A DNA stretch of 64,000 nucleotides from CADEEN01 sp963816315 (lineage in GTDB: Bacteria; Pseudomonadota; Gammaproteobacteria; Burkholderiales; Burkholderiaceae_C). Of this stretch, positions 20,095 to 29,060 are shown piece after piece. The notes beneath the pieces are model-generated. The model was not told the DNA's origin. It made no database searches and worked only from the letters and a program-made list of their open reading frames with translations. A program made the position numbers and the translations under genes. The stretch spans positions 190,520 through 254,519 of the forward strand of contig CAWFJZ010000036.1 in NCBI GenBank assembly GCA_963816315.1, read 5' to 3'. Position 1 is the stretch's first letter. Each line of letters begins with the position of its first letter.

Positions 20095-21165
20095 TCAGCT
20101 GCACAACCCCAGCACGCGCTCCTGCTGATTGCACGGCTTCGCCGACGGCCGCGGCGCCGCGGGGTTGCGCGCCGGTCCGCGCGCAATGCAACTCGCCAGC
20201 TCTTTCTGAACCGGCGGGTAATAGCGCCACCCCGCCTTCAACTCCGGCAACGCGAGCTGCACCTCGCGCCACTTCGGATGGCCCTTGGCCTGAAGGGTCG
20301 CGAAGTTCTGGCACAGCGAGCGAGCGAAGCGCGTCATGGTGCTGACGGTGGCGCTGCGGTTGTAGTCGTAGGTCACCAGGTAGGCCTGCACCGCCAGCCC
20401 GGGCAGGTCTTCCGACAGCAGGTTGGGGTAGCTCGCGGCGCGGATCGTCGCGCGCACGTACGTGCCCAGCGCGGCCTTGCTCGACGGATGCTCGGCGTCG
20501 AAGCGCAGCAGCTTGATCAGCCCTCGCGCCTCGGCCTTCATGTCGGCCAGCAGCTTGGCCGGTTGCCCGGCGACGACGACGACGACATCGACGCTCTTGT
20601 CGCCGGTGAGCTTGACCAGGGCGTCCTCGTTGCTCAGGTAGCTCGTCGTGGCTTCGGCGCTGGCCGTGCCGAACAGCTGGCGGTACAGGGTGGTCGCCGA
20701 CATCGCGGTGCCGCTCCCCAGCGGGCCGACGTTGAGCCGCGCGTCCTTGATCTCGTGCACGAACTGCAGCGGCGAGTCGGCGCGCGCGATGAAGTAGATC
20801 TCCTCGTTGTACAGCGGCATGATCAGGCGCAGCGGGCTCACCAGCTGGCGCGCCTCGGCGTTGCCGCTCTCGCCCAGGTCGATGAAGGCCTGGTAAACGT
20901 CCGACTGCACCAGCGCGAACTTCACGCCCGGCTCGAAGCGCAGGCGGCGCACGTTATCGGCGGAACCGGCCGACGGCAATGCTTCCAGCGCGATGCCGGC
21001 GTCGGGCGCCACCAGGGCCGCCAGGTCGCGGCCGATCTGGATGTAGGTGCCGCGCTCCGATGCCGTGACGATCTTGTAGGGCACCTGGGCCGAAACGCCG
21101 GCGCAGGCCAGTGCGGCGAACAGCGCCGTCACCGGCGCCCGAAGCTGCTGCAAAAAACGCGTCAT
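20095..21165 (-). CDS. TAXI-family TRAP transporter solute-binding protein
   Basis: 356 residues starting at ATG 21165, overlapping the upstream gene by 4 nt. A signal peptide (LFAALACAGVSAQ) is followed by the TAXI hallmark YKIVTASERGTYIQIGRDLA and NVGPLGSGTAMSA. TAXI proteins deliver substrate to TRAP permeases, but no TRAP membrane subunit is in the window, so it may serve a distant permease or be a sensor. The C-terminus (after ELASCIARGP) is a proline/alanine-rich tail with two cysteines, NQQERVLGLCS, similar in pattern to the GLCTL end of the adjacent protein. Confidence 0.85.
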   Translation of the reverse strand: MTRFLQQLRAPVTALFAALACAGVSAQVPYKIVTASERGTYIQIGRDLAALVAPDAGIALEALPSAGSADNVRRLRFEPGVKFALVQSDVYQAFIDLGESGNAEARQLVSPLRLIMPLYNEEIYFIARADSPLQFVHEIKDARLNVGPLGSGTAMSATTLYRQLFGTASAEATTSYLSNEDALVKLTGDKSVDVVVVVAGQPAKLLADMKAEARGLIKLLRFDAEHPSSKAALGTYVRATIRAASYPNLLSEDLPGLAVQAYLVTYDYNRSATVSTMTRFARSLCQNFATLQAKGHPKWREVQLALPELKAGWRYYPPVQKELASCIARGPARNPAAPRPSAKPCNQQERVLGLCS

Positions 21166-22526
21166 GGCGGGTTCTCGGTGAGCGTGCACAGCCCGAGCGC
21201 CGCGACCGTCGCGGTGCAGGGGCCGGGCACTGGGGGTGGTTTGGCAACCGGCGCGCCGGCTCGGTTTTGGGGCGGGGCGGTCACGGCAGCGCGCGGCTGC
21301 GCGGCGGCCGCACGCGGCGGCGCGACCGGCGCGGTGCGCGGCTGCGCGGGCTCGATCGCCGGCGCGGGCGTCGGTGGCTGCGCCTGCGCCCGCGCCTGCG
21401 GCTGTGCCTGCGCCGCGGGCATCGCCGCTTCGGCCGGCGGCGCTGCCGGCATCGACGCCGGCCGCTCCGCCGACGGCAGCGCTGTCGTCATCGAGGGATC
21501 GGCCCTCGGCGGCGCGAAGGAGCGATAGACCCCGACGGCAAGGGCCGAAGCGAGCACCGCCGCCGTCAACGCGAGCCCGATGCGCCGCCGCCGCAGCACC
21601 ACGCCCGCGTCGGCACCGGCGGCAGCGGCCGCTGCCTCGGCGTCGCGTGCCCAGCGCGGCAACTCGGAGTCGAGCGGCAGGTCGGTCGATGCGGCCCAGC
21701 CCGACGGCAACTCGTCGAGCGCACTCGTCAGCATCGGGATCGCGCTGTCGTCGAGCCGCGGACGCGCGATGCGCCGCACCGCATCGGCCGCGATCGTCGG
21801 CTCGTCGCGCTGGCGCGCCGCGCGTAGCAGGCGGTCGCACAGCCGATCGATGCGCAGCGGCACGCCACGGCTGAAGCGGTGGATCAGCGCTTGCGCCTCG
21901 GCGGTGAACGCGGGCGTGCCGTTCCAGCCGACGCTGCTCAGCCTGTGCCCGATGTACGCCGGCGTCTCGGTCTCCTGCAGCGGCTCGAGGTGGCAGGACA
22001 AGGAGGCCGGCTGCAGAGGAAGTTGCTGCGCAAGGATCATGCGCAGCGATGGCCGGCCGACCAGCAGCGCGTGCAGCGGGCCCTCGCTCGTCAGCTCGCC
22101 GAGCTCGCCGATCGCCTCGGGCGGCAGGGCGTGCGCGTCGTCGATCACCGCGATGATCGTGCGCCCGTTGGCGTGCGACGCCAAGTGTTGACGCAGCCCG
22201 GCATGCAGCGCTGCCGGGGAACCATCGCCGGTCGGCGCGCCGAAGGCCCGCGCCAGCGAACCCGGCAGCTCGCCGGTGTCGAGCTGCGTCGCCGAGAGCG
22301 ACACGCACCAGATCGCGCCGTGGTCGAAGCCGCTCAGCAGCCGTCGCACGACCGTGGTCGTGCCGACGCCTTCGTCGCCCGTCAGCACCACCAGGCGGTC
22401 GTCCTGCGCCATCGCTTGTTCGAGGTGCCGCAGGATGCGGACGTGGCCGCTGCAGGCGAAGAAGTCGTCGGCAGCCGCCGGCGCCGGGAGCGGCCCGTCG
22501 GTCGGTCCGAGAGAGTGCGGGGTCAT
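21162..22526 (-). CDS. ExeA/GspA-like AAA ATPase with altered Walker A
   Basis: 454 residues from ATG 22526 (MTPHSLGPTDG). An ExeA-type AAA domain occupies residues about 20-280: P-loop GDEGVGTTTVV, where the invariant Lys is Thr, Walker B AVIDDAHAL, and a winged C-lobe. A membrane helix (IGLALTAAVLASALAVGVYRSF) follows near residue 330, then a long Pro/Ala/Gln tail ending CTATVAALGLCTL. ExeA proteins help insert secretin, but no secretin is adjacent. Loss of the P-loop Lys predicts weak or no ATP hydrolysis. First gene of the TAXI/VWA operon. Confidence 0.8.
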   Translation of the reverse strand: MTPHSLGPTDGPLPAPAAADDFFACSGHVRILRHLEQAMAQDDRLVVLTGDEGVGTTTVVRRLLSGFDHGAIWCVSLSATQLDTGELPGSLARAFGAPTGDGSPAALHAGLRQHLASHANGRTIIAVIDDAHALPPEAIGELGELTSEGPLHALLVGRPSLRMILAQQLPLQPASLSCHLEPLQETETPAYIGHRLSSVGWNGTPAFTAEAQALIHRFSRGVPLRIDRLCDRLLRAARQRDEPTIAADAVRRIARPRLDDSAIPMLTSALDELPSGWAASTDLPLDSELPRWARDAEAAAAAAGADAGVVLRRRRIGLALTAAVLASALAVGVYRSFAPPRADPSMTTALPSAERPASMPAAPPAEAAMPAAQAQPQARAQAQPPTPAPAIEPAQPRTAPVAPPRAAAAQPRAAVTAPPQNRAGAPVAKPPPVPGPCTATVAALGLCTLTENPP

Positions 22527-22686
22527 TGCATGTCTGACTGCTGCCAGGGCTCGCGGCAAGCATCGTACTGCGCCGCCGCAGCGCCGACATCGACGCCGAC
22601 GAGTTGGTCCCCCTACACTGAACGCCGACCGCGCTACCGGTGCCTCCGGCATCGACGAACTTCAAAGAAGTCCAGGGCGGCACCTC

Positions 22687-23392
22687 ATGAGCACACTACA
22701 AGACATCCTCGGACAACTCCCTGCGGGGCGCGTGCTGGATGTCGCCACGGGCAACGGTGCATTCATCCACTTCTTGCTGGAGCGGTTGAAGGGCTACACC
22801 GAGATCATCGGCATCGATAGCAGCGAACGCGCTGCCGCGGCTTTCGAAGCAGCATTCGCCGACAAGCCGAATATCCGCTTTCGATCGATGGATGGCTGCC
22901 ATCTCGAGTTTGATGCGGAATCTTTCGACCTGGTCTGCATCTCGAACTCGCTCCACCACTTCGACGACCCGCGGGCTGTTCTGCATCAGATGGTGCGGGT
23001 TTTGCGGCCTGGGGGTCATCTGCTGGTCTGCGAGATGTACCGCGACGGGCAGACCGAGGCCCAGATGACCCACGTCCACTTGCATCACTGGTGGGGCGCG
23101 GTGGACCGTGTCAACGGGTTGACCCACCATGAAACCTATCTGCGCGAAGAACTCGTCGGCTTGGTATCGGCTCTTGGTTTGAAAGAAGAGGCGCAAGACG
23201 ACCTGTCGGACGTGAGCGCTGATCCGAAGAGCCCGTCGATCCTCGAAGAATTGAATCCCGTCTTCGAGCGATACCATGCAGCGCGCCGACGGTCACCCGG
23301 ATCTGCAAACGCGAGGCGAGGCGTTGCGTCAGCGCATGGCCGAGATCGGTTTCCACAGCGCGACCGCATGGGTCAGCGTTTCACGCAAGTAG
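22687..23392 (+). pseudogene. Class I SAM-dependent methyltransferase, late frameshift
   Basis: Starts at ATG 22687. AdoMet motif VLDVATGNGAFIHFLL, then IIGIDSSERA and ISNSLHHFDDPRAVLHQMVRVLRPGG, as in methyltransferase 11/25 families. Near 23272 a frame change leads to a plausible end (GHPDLQTRGEALRQRMAEIG) with TAG at 23390-23392; without it the frame runs on into the gene opposite. Substrate unknown. It stands alone and is divergent from the ExeA-like operon. Confidence 0.75.
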
Positions 23393-23408
23393 GCGTGGAT
23401 GCGGCAGC

Positions 23409-23923
23409 TCAGCCGCGCGCGGTGCGCCTGACGGCCTTCTTGACCGCACCACCACTGCGGCGGGCCTTGACCAGCGGGGCTGAGCGGCCTTGGCCGCCTT
23501 GCGAGCGGCGCGGCGAACCGGGCGCGCGCCGGCAGCGTCGGCCCATGCAACGGCGCCGGCAGCGACCTTGCCCGAGATCGCCAGCGCGACCTTGGCGCCC
23601 GGCATCGTCAGGCGGGCCATCGTCTGCAGACCGTTGGCCACGGCCGGGTTGTGGACCTTCGACGCGAAGCGGGCCAGCTTGTTGACCTGTGTGCCCGCGG
23701 TGTAAGCGCCGAACTCGATCGCCGTCTCGGCACGCGCGGCGGTCTGGTCGAGCCCCTTGATGACGATCTGGGTTACTGGGTACACGCTGCGCTGCAGCGC
23801 GCCATTGACAGCGCCGAGCAGACGACGGCCGCCCGAACGGCAGGCCACCACGCTGCGCGCAGCGGCGGTGCGACAGTTCTCGAGGGTTTCCAGCGTGACG
23901 TGGCTGAGGTATTGAGCGCTCAT
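23409..23923 (-). pseudogene. Phasin-like or basic-tailed hypothetical protein, frameshifted tail
   Basis: Start ATG 23923 (MSAQYLSHVTLETLENCRTA). An Ala-rich helical protein of about 170 residues with a Lys/Arg/Ala-rich tail (RRAARKAAKAAQ). Near 23480 a one-base change restores a basic end VKKAVRRTARG with stop at 23409. The helical body plus basic tail recalls PHA-granule phasins of the PhaF type, but the similarity is only in composition. Confidence 0.5.
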
Positions 23924-24143
23924 GGTTTCTTGCTTCCGTGCGTTGTGATGAATGTTCATCGGGTCGCTGAAGTGTCGCCGCGAATGTCCAAGGGGCGGCA
24001 GGCCTACATGCTGATTCACTTGAGGTTGATCCCCACCAGCCGGACTGCACGCTCCAGGCTTTGCTTCGCGCGGGCTTGCACCGCGGGCAACAGGTTGTGG
24101 TGAGGCGCGCATACTGCGCCACCATCAACATCGAAAGACGACC

Positions 24144-24308
24144 ATGTCCAATGCCACAGCCAACAGCCGACATCGCGGCCGCCTTCACGTGCTGCGTGAC
24201 CGCTTGAAGCGCGCCGAGCGAGACGTGAAGCGCGGGGTCGCGGGCGCCAAGGAGCGCGTTGCGGCCCACACCGCAAAGCGCGCGCAGTACCGCGCTGCGA
24301 ATCCGTAG
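24144..24308 (+). CDS. Small basic hypothetical protein (54 aa)
   Basis: MSNATANSRHRGRLHV... rich in Arg, Ala and Lys, with GAAAG 7 nt before the start. An 18-bp perfect hairpin begins 11 nt after its stop, which supports a real transcript end here. No family recognised. It may bind nucleic acid, judging only from its charge. Confidence 0.45.
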   Translation: MSNATANSRHRGRLHVLRDRLKRAERDVKRGVAGAKERVAAHTAKRAQYRAANP

Positions 24309-24318
24309 CCGGGTTCTT

Positions 24319-24356
24319 GCGAGGCCCGAGGCTGCGCTCGCAGCCTCGGGCCTCGC
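24319..24356 (+). terminator. Strong hairpin after small ORF
   Basis: Perfect 18-bp stem: left arm 24319-24336 (GCGAGGCCCGAGGCTGCG), a 2-nt loop, right arm 24339-24356. No clear T-run follows, so it may be a non-canonical terminator or an RNA-stabilising hairpin. Confidence 0.55.
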
Positions 24357-24492
24357 GTGTCATCGGCAGGTGGCGGCGCTCCCCCGTGCGTCCGGGTTGG
24401 GGCGGCGTGGCGGATGTCGCACTGCGGCGGCGTGGGTGTCGAATCGCGCGGGTCACGATCGTCGTGTCGATGAACACTTCAGGAGCACCGCC

Positions 24493-24772
24493 ATGAGCAC
24501 GCTCGACAAAACCTTCAAGGCCGTTCTGCAACGCAGCCCGAGCGCCGGCGGATGGACCTATGTCGTGATGACGCGGCTCGGCCGAGTACTTCGGCACGCG
24601 CGGTCTCGTCAAGGTCCGCGGCACGGTCGATGGCGTGCCGTTCCAGACCTCGTTCATGGCGCTGGGCGACGGCACGCACAAGCTGCCGATCAAGGCTGAT
24701 TTGCGCAAGGCGGTGGGCAAGGACGTTGGCGATACGGTCGCGGTTCGGCTTATCGAGCGGATCGAGCGCTAA
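24493..24772 (+). pseudogene. DUF1905 family protein, frameshifted
   Basis: MSTLDKTFKAVLQRSPSAGG at ATG 24493 with AGGAG 8 nt upstream. After a one-base change near 24578 it continues as EYFGTRGLVKVRGTVDGVPF...DGTHKLPIKADLRKAVGKDVGD and stops at 24770-24772. This is the DUF1905 beta-barrel pattern at normal length (about 92 residues). Function unknown. Confidence 0.75.
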
Positions 24773-24883
24773 GGGGGCGCAGCGGCCTGTCGAGCGGTGC
24801 GTGGAAGTCGAGTTTGACAACATCACGCTCACAGTCACCGTCCCGTCGCGCGGCTTGATGTGCCAGCTCAACAACGTAGCCGC

Positions 24884-25109
24884 TCACAGAGCGCTCAGTC
24901 GGGCCTTGGCTTGTTCCCACGCGATGGCGCGTGATGCACCCGAGCGCAGCTCCTGCTTGCGAACGTCGAATCTCGTCGGCCCAGGCCTGGCTCACGGCTG
25001 CTTCGTCTTCGTTGCCCAAGCTGTCCAGCAGAGCAAGTGCAACGGCCGACCGCTCGTCCGGCGGCAGGGCCAATGCTTCGTCGATCAGGTGGTCCACACG
25101 AGCGTTCAT
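24884..25109 (-). pseudogene. Addiction-module (TIGR02574-type) protein, frameshifted
   Basis: MNARVDHLIDEALALPPDER...LLDSLG from ATG 25109 matches the short antitoxin-like addiction module family. One extra base near 24965 breaks the frame. Skipping it gives KQELRSGASRAIAWEQAKAR and a stop at 24884, about 74 residues, the family length. A RelE-type partner is not seen next to it. Confidence 0.7.
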
Positions 25110-25183
25110 GCGGCGCAGTCTAGCAACTTGCCGCCTCGCATGCAGACGCCGTAGGGGCCCTTGAGCTGAGCATCGGGCCGGCG

Positions 25184-25621
25184 TCACCGCTCCTTCTTCG
25201 CCCCATGCTCCATCTCCTCACGCAGCCGATCCTCCTGCGCGCGCAACTCCGGCGTGAACTCGGCGCCGAAGTCTTCGGCTTCGAAGACCTGACGGATCTC
25301 GATGTCGGAGTCGCTTTCCATCGGGTTCGGGCAGCGCCTGACCCATTCGACGGCTTCTTCCATCGACTTGACCTGCCACAGCCAGTAGCCCGCGACGAGC
25401 TCCTTGGTTTCGGCAAACGGGCCGTCGATGACGCTGCGCGTGGCGCCCGAGAAGCGCACGCGTTTGCCCTTCACGCTCGGGTGCAGGCCTTCGCCGGCGA
25501 GCATCACGCCCGCCGTGACCAGTGCTTCGTTGTACTCGCCCATCGCGGCCAGCAGCTCGGTGCCGGGCATCTGGCCGGCTTCGGATTCCTTCGTCGCTTT
25601 GACCATCACCATCACACGCAT
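25184..25621 (-). CDS. YciI family protein
   Basis: 145 residues with the YCII fold signature: MRVMVMVKATKESEAGQMP at the start, LHPSVKGKRV, VIDGPFAETKELVAGYWLWQV in the middle. Homologues are small dimeric proteins often placed beside ECF sigma factors; no sigma gene is adjacent here. The biochemical role is unsettled. Intact, single gene. Confidence 0.88.
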   Translation of the reverse strand: MRVMVMVKATKESEAGQMPGTELLAAMGEYNEALVTAGVMLAGEGLHPSVKGKRVRFSGATRSVIDGPFAETKELVAGYWLWQVKSMEEAVEWVRRCPNPMESDSDIEIRQVFEAEDFGAEFTPELRAQEDRLREEMEHGAKKER

Positions 25622-25760
25622 CGCAGGTTCTCCTTCGGAAGGGTTGGTTCATGGAGACGACGAACCAGAGCGCTTCAATTCGACAGCGGCGCATTTCGAT
25701 TTTGCAGCCTTGAACCGCGGCGCCACAGGCGCAATACTCGGCCTTGCGCAGGAGCCTGTA

Positions 25761-26027
25761 GTGCCCACGACCACGATCGTTATCTGTCTTGCTTTTCTGG
25801 CGTTTGGCGCCTGCTTCGGTCTGGCGACGTTTTCGCGCCGTCATCTGTTCAGCGAAGGGCCGTCGCGTGCGGGCCAGGGTGGCGACGAGGACGACACGCT
25901 GGTGCAGCGTGCGATCTGGGTGCTGAGCTGCAGCGCCTTGTGGCCGCTGATGTTGCTGACGGGCGCCGTGTCGCTGTGGCGCCTGCGCAGTGTGCGCGTG
26001 CAGCAGCGGCGCGACGCCGAGCGCTGA
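25761..26027 (+). CDS. Small two-helix membrane protein
   Basis: 88 residues starting at GTG 25761, with AGGAG 7 nt upstream. Two hydrophobic segments: IVICLAFLAFGACFGLATF at the N-terminus and VLSCSALWPLMLLTGAVSLW near the C-terminus, with an acidic linker (GGDEDD). No family recognised. Confidence 0.6.
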   Translation: MPTTTIVICLAFLAFGACFGLATFSRRHLFSEGPSRAGQGGDEDDTLVQRAIWVLSCSALWPLMLLTGAVSLWRLRSVRVQQRRDAER

Positions 26028-26090
26028 ATCGTTCTGTCGATCGCACCGCAGCGGGCCACTTAAGATCGTGGCGACCAAACCCGCTGTTCC

Positions 26091-27077
26091 TTGATACCAC
26101 CGCGCTCCCCGAACCCGCGTCGCATCTTCATGCTCGGCGCCACTGGCACGATCGGCCGTGCCGCCGTGCGCGCGCTGCTGCGGCGTGGTCACGAGGTGGT
26201 GTGTTTTGTTCGTCCGCGCGCCGGCGCCGGCGATACGTCGATGAACGGCGCCACGGTGCGCCTCGGTGACGTTTGCGACCCGTCGTCGTTGGCGCGCGAC
26301 GGTTTCCGCGGCGAGCGCTTCGACGTCTTGGTGTCGTGTCTGGCGTCGCGCACCGGCGCGCCGCGCGACGCGTGGGCGATCGACCACGGCGCCCACGTGC
26401 ACGCGCTCGACGCAGCAAAGAACGCCGGCGTCTCGCACGTCGTGCTGCTGTCGGCGATCTGCGTGCAGAAACCGCTGCTCGCCTTTCAGCACGCCAAGCT
26501 CGCCTTCGAGAAAGTGCTCGTCGAGTCGGGCCTCGCCTACTCGATCGTGCGGCCCACCGCCTTCTTCAAGTCGCTGTCGGGCCAGGTCGATCGTGTCAAG
26601 CGCGGCAAGCCGTTCCTCGTCTTCGGCGACGGCACGCTCACGGCGTGCAAGCCGATCAGCGACGACGATCTCGGCGACTACCTCGCTGCGTGCCTCGACG
26701 AGCCGAGCCGCCGCAACCGCGTGTTGCCGATCGGCGGGCCGGGGCCGGCGATCACGCCGCGGCAACAAGGCGAGCACCTGTTCGCACTGCTCGGCCGCGC
26801 GCCGCGTTTCAAGCAGGTGCCGGTGGCGCTGCTCGACGCCATCATCGGCGTGCTCGGCACGGCGGGCCATGTGGTGCCGGCGCTGGCGGCCAAAGCCGAA
26901 CTGGCGCGCATCGGCCGCTACTACGCCACCGAATCGATGCTGGTGTGGGACCCCGCGACCGGCCGCTACGACGCCGCTGCCACGCCCTCGACGGGCACGC
27001 AAACGCTGTTCGATTTCTACGCCGGCCTGGTGCGTGGTGACGTCGCCGTCGAGCGCGGCGATCACGCGGTGTTCTGA
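26091..27077 (+). CDS. bciA: Divinyl (proto)chlorophyllide 8-vinyl reductase-like SDR
   Basis: 328 residues. NAD(P) motif MLGATGTIGRAAVRALL at the N-terminus, then FQHAKLAFEKVL, YSIVRPTAFFKSLSGQ and the C-terminal ATPSTGTQTLFDFY...ERGDHAVF, which match BciA/DVR reductases that convert the 8-vinyl group to ethyl in (bacterio)chlorophyll synthesis. Start TTG 26091 is uncertain; ATG 26130 lies inside the nucleotide motif and is probably too late. No other photosynthesis gene is in the window. The MATE gene follows after 5 nt. Confidence 0.8.
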   Translation: MIPPRSPNPRRIFMLGATGTIGRAAVRALLRRGHEVVCFVRPRAGAGDTSMNGATVRLGDVCDPSSLARDGFRGERFDVLVSCLASRTGAPRDAWAIDHGAHVHALDAAKNAGVSHVVLLSAICVQKPLLAFQHAKLAFEKVLVESGLAYSIVRPTAFFKSLSGQVDRVKRGKPFLVFGDGTLTACKPISDDDLGDYLAACLDEPSRRNRVLPIGGPGPAITPRQQGEHLFALLGRAPRFKQVPVALLDAIIGVLGTAGHVVPALAAKAELARIGRYYATESMLVWDPATGRYDAAATPSTGTQTLFDFYAGLVRGDVAVERGDHAVF

Positions 27078-27082
27078 TCGTC

Positions 27083-28450
27083 ATGCGCCATCCGCAACGC
27101 CCTCGCATCACCCCCATCGCCGGCCCGATCCTCGGCGAGTTCATGATCGGCATCAGCGTGGCGATGGTCACGCTGTGGATGGCTTCGCGCATCTCCGACG
27201 CCGCGGCCGGCGCCTTCGGCATGAGCCAGCAGGTGCTCGAATCGTTGTTCGTGCTCTTCCGCGTGCTCGCCCTCGGCGTCGGCGTGACGATCACGCAGTC
27301 GCTGGGCGGCCGGCGTGCCGACGCGGCGCGGCGCACGGCGCTGGTCGGCTTCGGTGCCTGCACCTGGGTCGGCGCGGTGGCGGCGCTGTGGCTGTTGTTC
27401 GCCAGCGATTGGACGCTGGCCCTGCTCAATGCGCCGGACGCCGTCGAGGCGCTCGGCGGGCCCTACCTGCAACTGCTGGCCGTGGCGGCGTTACTCGAAG
27501 CCTACAACCTCGTCATGGCCAGCATCCTGCGCGCGCACCTGCACGCACGCGACACGCTGTTCGTCATGCTGGTGATGCACGCTGCCCACCTGGCGTTGGC
27601 GATGCCGCTGATGCTGGGCGTCGGCGATTGGGGCGGCCTCGGCCTCGCGGGCAATGCACTCGCGCTGACCGTGAGCCGCGCCATCGGCCTGGCGCTGCAC
27701 CTGTGGCTGTGGCGGCGGCGCATGAACCTCGTGCCGACGCGGGACGACTGGTGGCGCTGCCCGGCGCGCGCGCTGATGCCGGTGCTGCGCATCGGCATCC
27801 CCGGCGCGTCGCTCGACATGGCGTACCGCCTGGCGTTCATGATGTCGCTGTCGTCCGCCGCCAAGCTCGGCGTGGCCGCGCTGGCCACGCAGGCCTACGT
27901 GCTGCAGACGCTGCGCTACGTGCTGCTGATCAGCCTGGCGATCGGCTGGGCCTGCGAGATCATGGTCGGCCACCTCGTCGGCTCGGGCAAGTTCCGCGCC
28001 GCGCACCTGCTCGTACGCAAGGGCCTGCGCAACGGCCTGCTGGCCTCGGGCGCGATGGCGCTCGTTGCCGCGATCAGTGCGCCGTGGCTGATGCGCATCT
28101 TCACCCGCGACCCGGCGGTGATCCACGCCGCGCAAGTGCTGCTCTGGATGTCGTTCGCGCTGGAAACCGGACGCGTCGGCAACCTCGTCGTGCTCGGTGC
28201 ATTGCGCTCCACCGGCGACGTGATCCTGCCGACCGCGGTGGCCATCGCCTCGATCGTGCTCGTGCTCGGCTTCGGCTCGATCGTGCTCGGCCAGCACTAC
28301 GGCCTGGTCGGCATCTGGATCGCCTACGCCGCCGACGAGTGGATCCGCAGCGGCCTGATGCGCTGGCGCTGGGAAACGCACGGCTGGGTCAGCCACGCCC
28401 GCGCCATCCAGCAGCGCTTGCGCTCGCCCGGCGTCGAGAGCCGGTTCTGA
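27083..28450 (+). CDS. MATE family efflux transporter
   Basis: 455 residues with about 12 hydrophobic segments in two similar halves (PIAGPILGEFMIGISVAMVTLW in the first, MPVLRIGIPGASLDMAYRL in the second). This is the MATE/NorM layout: a cation-coupled exporter in the inner membrane. It starts 5 nt after the bciA-like gene and is probably cotranscribed. Substrate unknown. Intact and of normal length. Confidence 0.88.
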   Translation: MRHPQRPRITPIAGPILGEFMIGISVAMVTLWMASRISDAAAGAFGMSQQVLESLFVLFRVLALGVGVTITQSLGGRRADAARRTALVGFGACTWVGAVAALWLLFASDWTLALLNAPDAVEALGGPYLQLLAVAALLEAYNLVMASILRAHLHARDTLFVMLVMHAAHLALAMPLMLGVGDWGGLGLAGNALALTVSRAIGLALHLWLWRRRMNLVPTRDDWWRCPARALMPVLRIGIPGASLDMAYRLAFMMSLSSAAKLGVAALATQAYVLQTLRYVLLISLAIGWACEIMVGHLVGSGKFRAAHLLVRKGLRNGLLASGAMALVAAISAPWLMRIFTRDPAVIHAAQVLLWMSFALETGRVGNLVVLGALRSTGDVILPTAVAIASIVLVLGFGSIVLGQHYGLVGIWIAYAADEWIRSGLMRWRWETHGWVSHARAIQQRLRSPGVESRF

Positions 28451-28520
28451 GCGTGCGCTAGCGCACCGACGGCGCCGCCTCATGTGTGCCAAGTTGAGGG
28501 AATCCTTCAGGAGAACCGAG

Positions 28521-28655
28521 ATGAGCAAAGGCAACAAGGAATCGAAGAAACCCAAGCAGGCGACGCCGGCAAAGGCGCCTGCCACGGGCCTCGCCACGCC
28601 GCCGCCGGGCAACGCGTCCAGACCGCAGCCGCGCAAGAAGTGGCCGGCCACGTGA
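28521..28655 (+). CDS. Small Lys/Pro-rich hypothetical protein (44 aa)
   Basis: ATG 28521 with AGGAG 9 nt upstream; MSKGNKESKKPKQATPAKAP. The stop at 28653-28655 overlaps the GTG start of the next gene (GTGA), showing translational coupling. No family recognised; the chain is likely disordered. Confidence 0.55.
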   Translation: MSKGNKESKKPKQATPAKAPATGLATPPPGNASRPQPRKKWPAT

Positions 28656-28942
28656 CCGACCCGACAGCCGCCGCCCCGTTGCCGGCGCCGTTCTTTCATC
28701 AGGACTCCGAGACCGTGCGCTTCTGGGTGCAGGTGCCCGGCGGTGTGCCGATCGGTGCGATCCTGACCAAGCCGTTGCTGCACTACCGCTTCGATGCCAA
28801 GCCGGACGGCAGCGATGCCGTGGCCATCTATGAGAAGAACCGCAGCGACATCGACGCCGCGGTGCTCGCCCGCGTCGCCAGCGGCTCGATCGAGCCGGTG
28901 ATGTTGCGCGAGCACGATCTGCCGCCGCGTCCGCGGCGCTGA
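28652..28942 (+). CDS. Hypothetical protein, DUF1488-like
   Basis: 96 residues from GTG 28652, coupled to the preceding small gene. Central part FFHQDSETVRFWVQVPGGVPIGAILTK followed by YEKNRSDIDAAVLAR has the shape of DUF1488 proteins (a strand-rich start, then an acidic helix with NRxxI). The match is judged by eye and is weak. Function unknown. Confidence 0.5.
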   Translation: MTDPTAAAPLPAPFFHQDSETVRFWVQVPGGVPIGAILTKPLLHYRFDAKPDGSDAVAIYEKNRSDIDAAVLARVASGSIEPVMLREHDLPPRPRR

Positions 28943-29060
28943 CAGCGACACGGCGTTCGAGCAGGGCAACGGCTCGCTGTCGCACGTCGGCACCGCGCTG
29001 CTCGAGAACGATGCAGCATCAAGTCACGCAACATCCCGGCCGATTGAATGATGGGCCGCT

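Noticed and set aside
19168..21528. A 786-residue plus-strand open frame opposite the VWA/TAXI/ExeA genes
   Set aside because: His/Arg/Gln-rich composition without domain; it is the antisense shadow of three well-supported genes.
28453..28466. Palindrome GTGCGCTAGCGCAC after the MATE gene
   Set aside because: Perfect but short, no loop or T-run, so not listed as a terminator.
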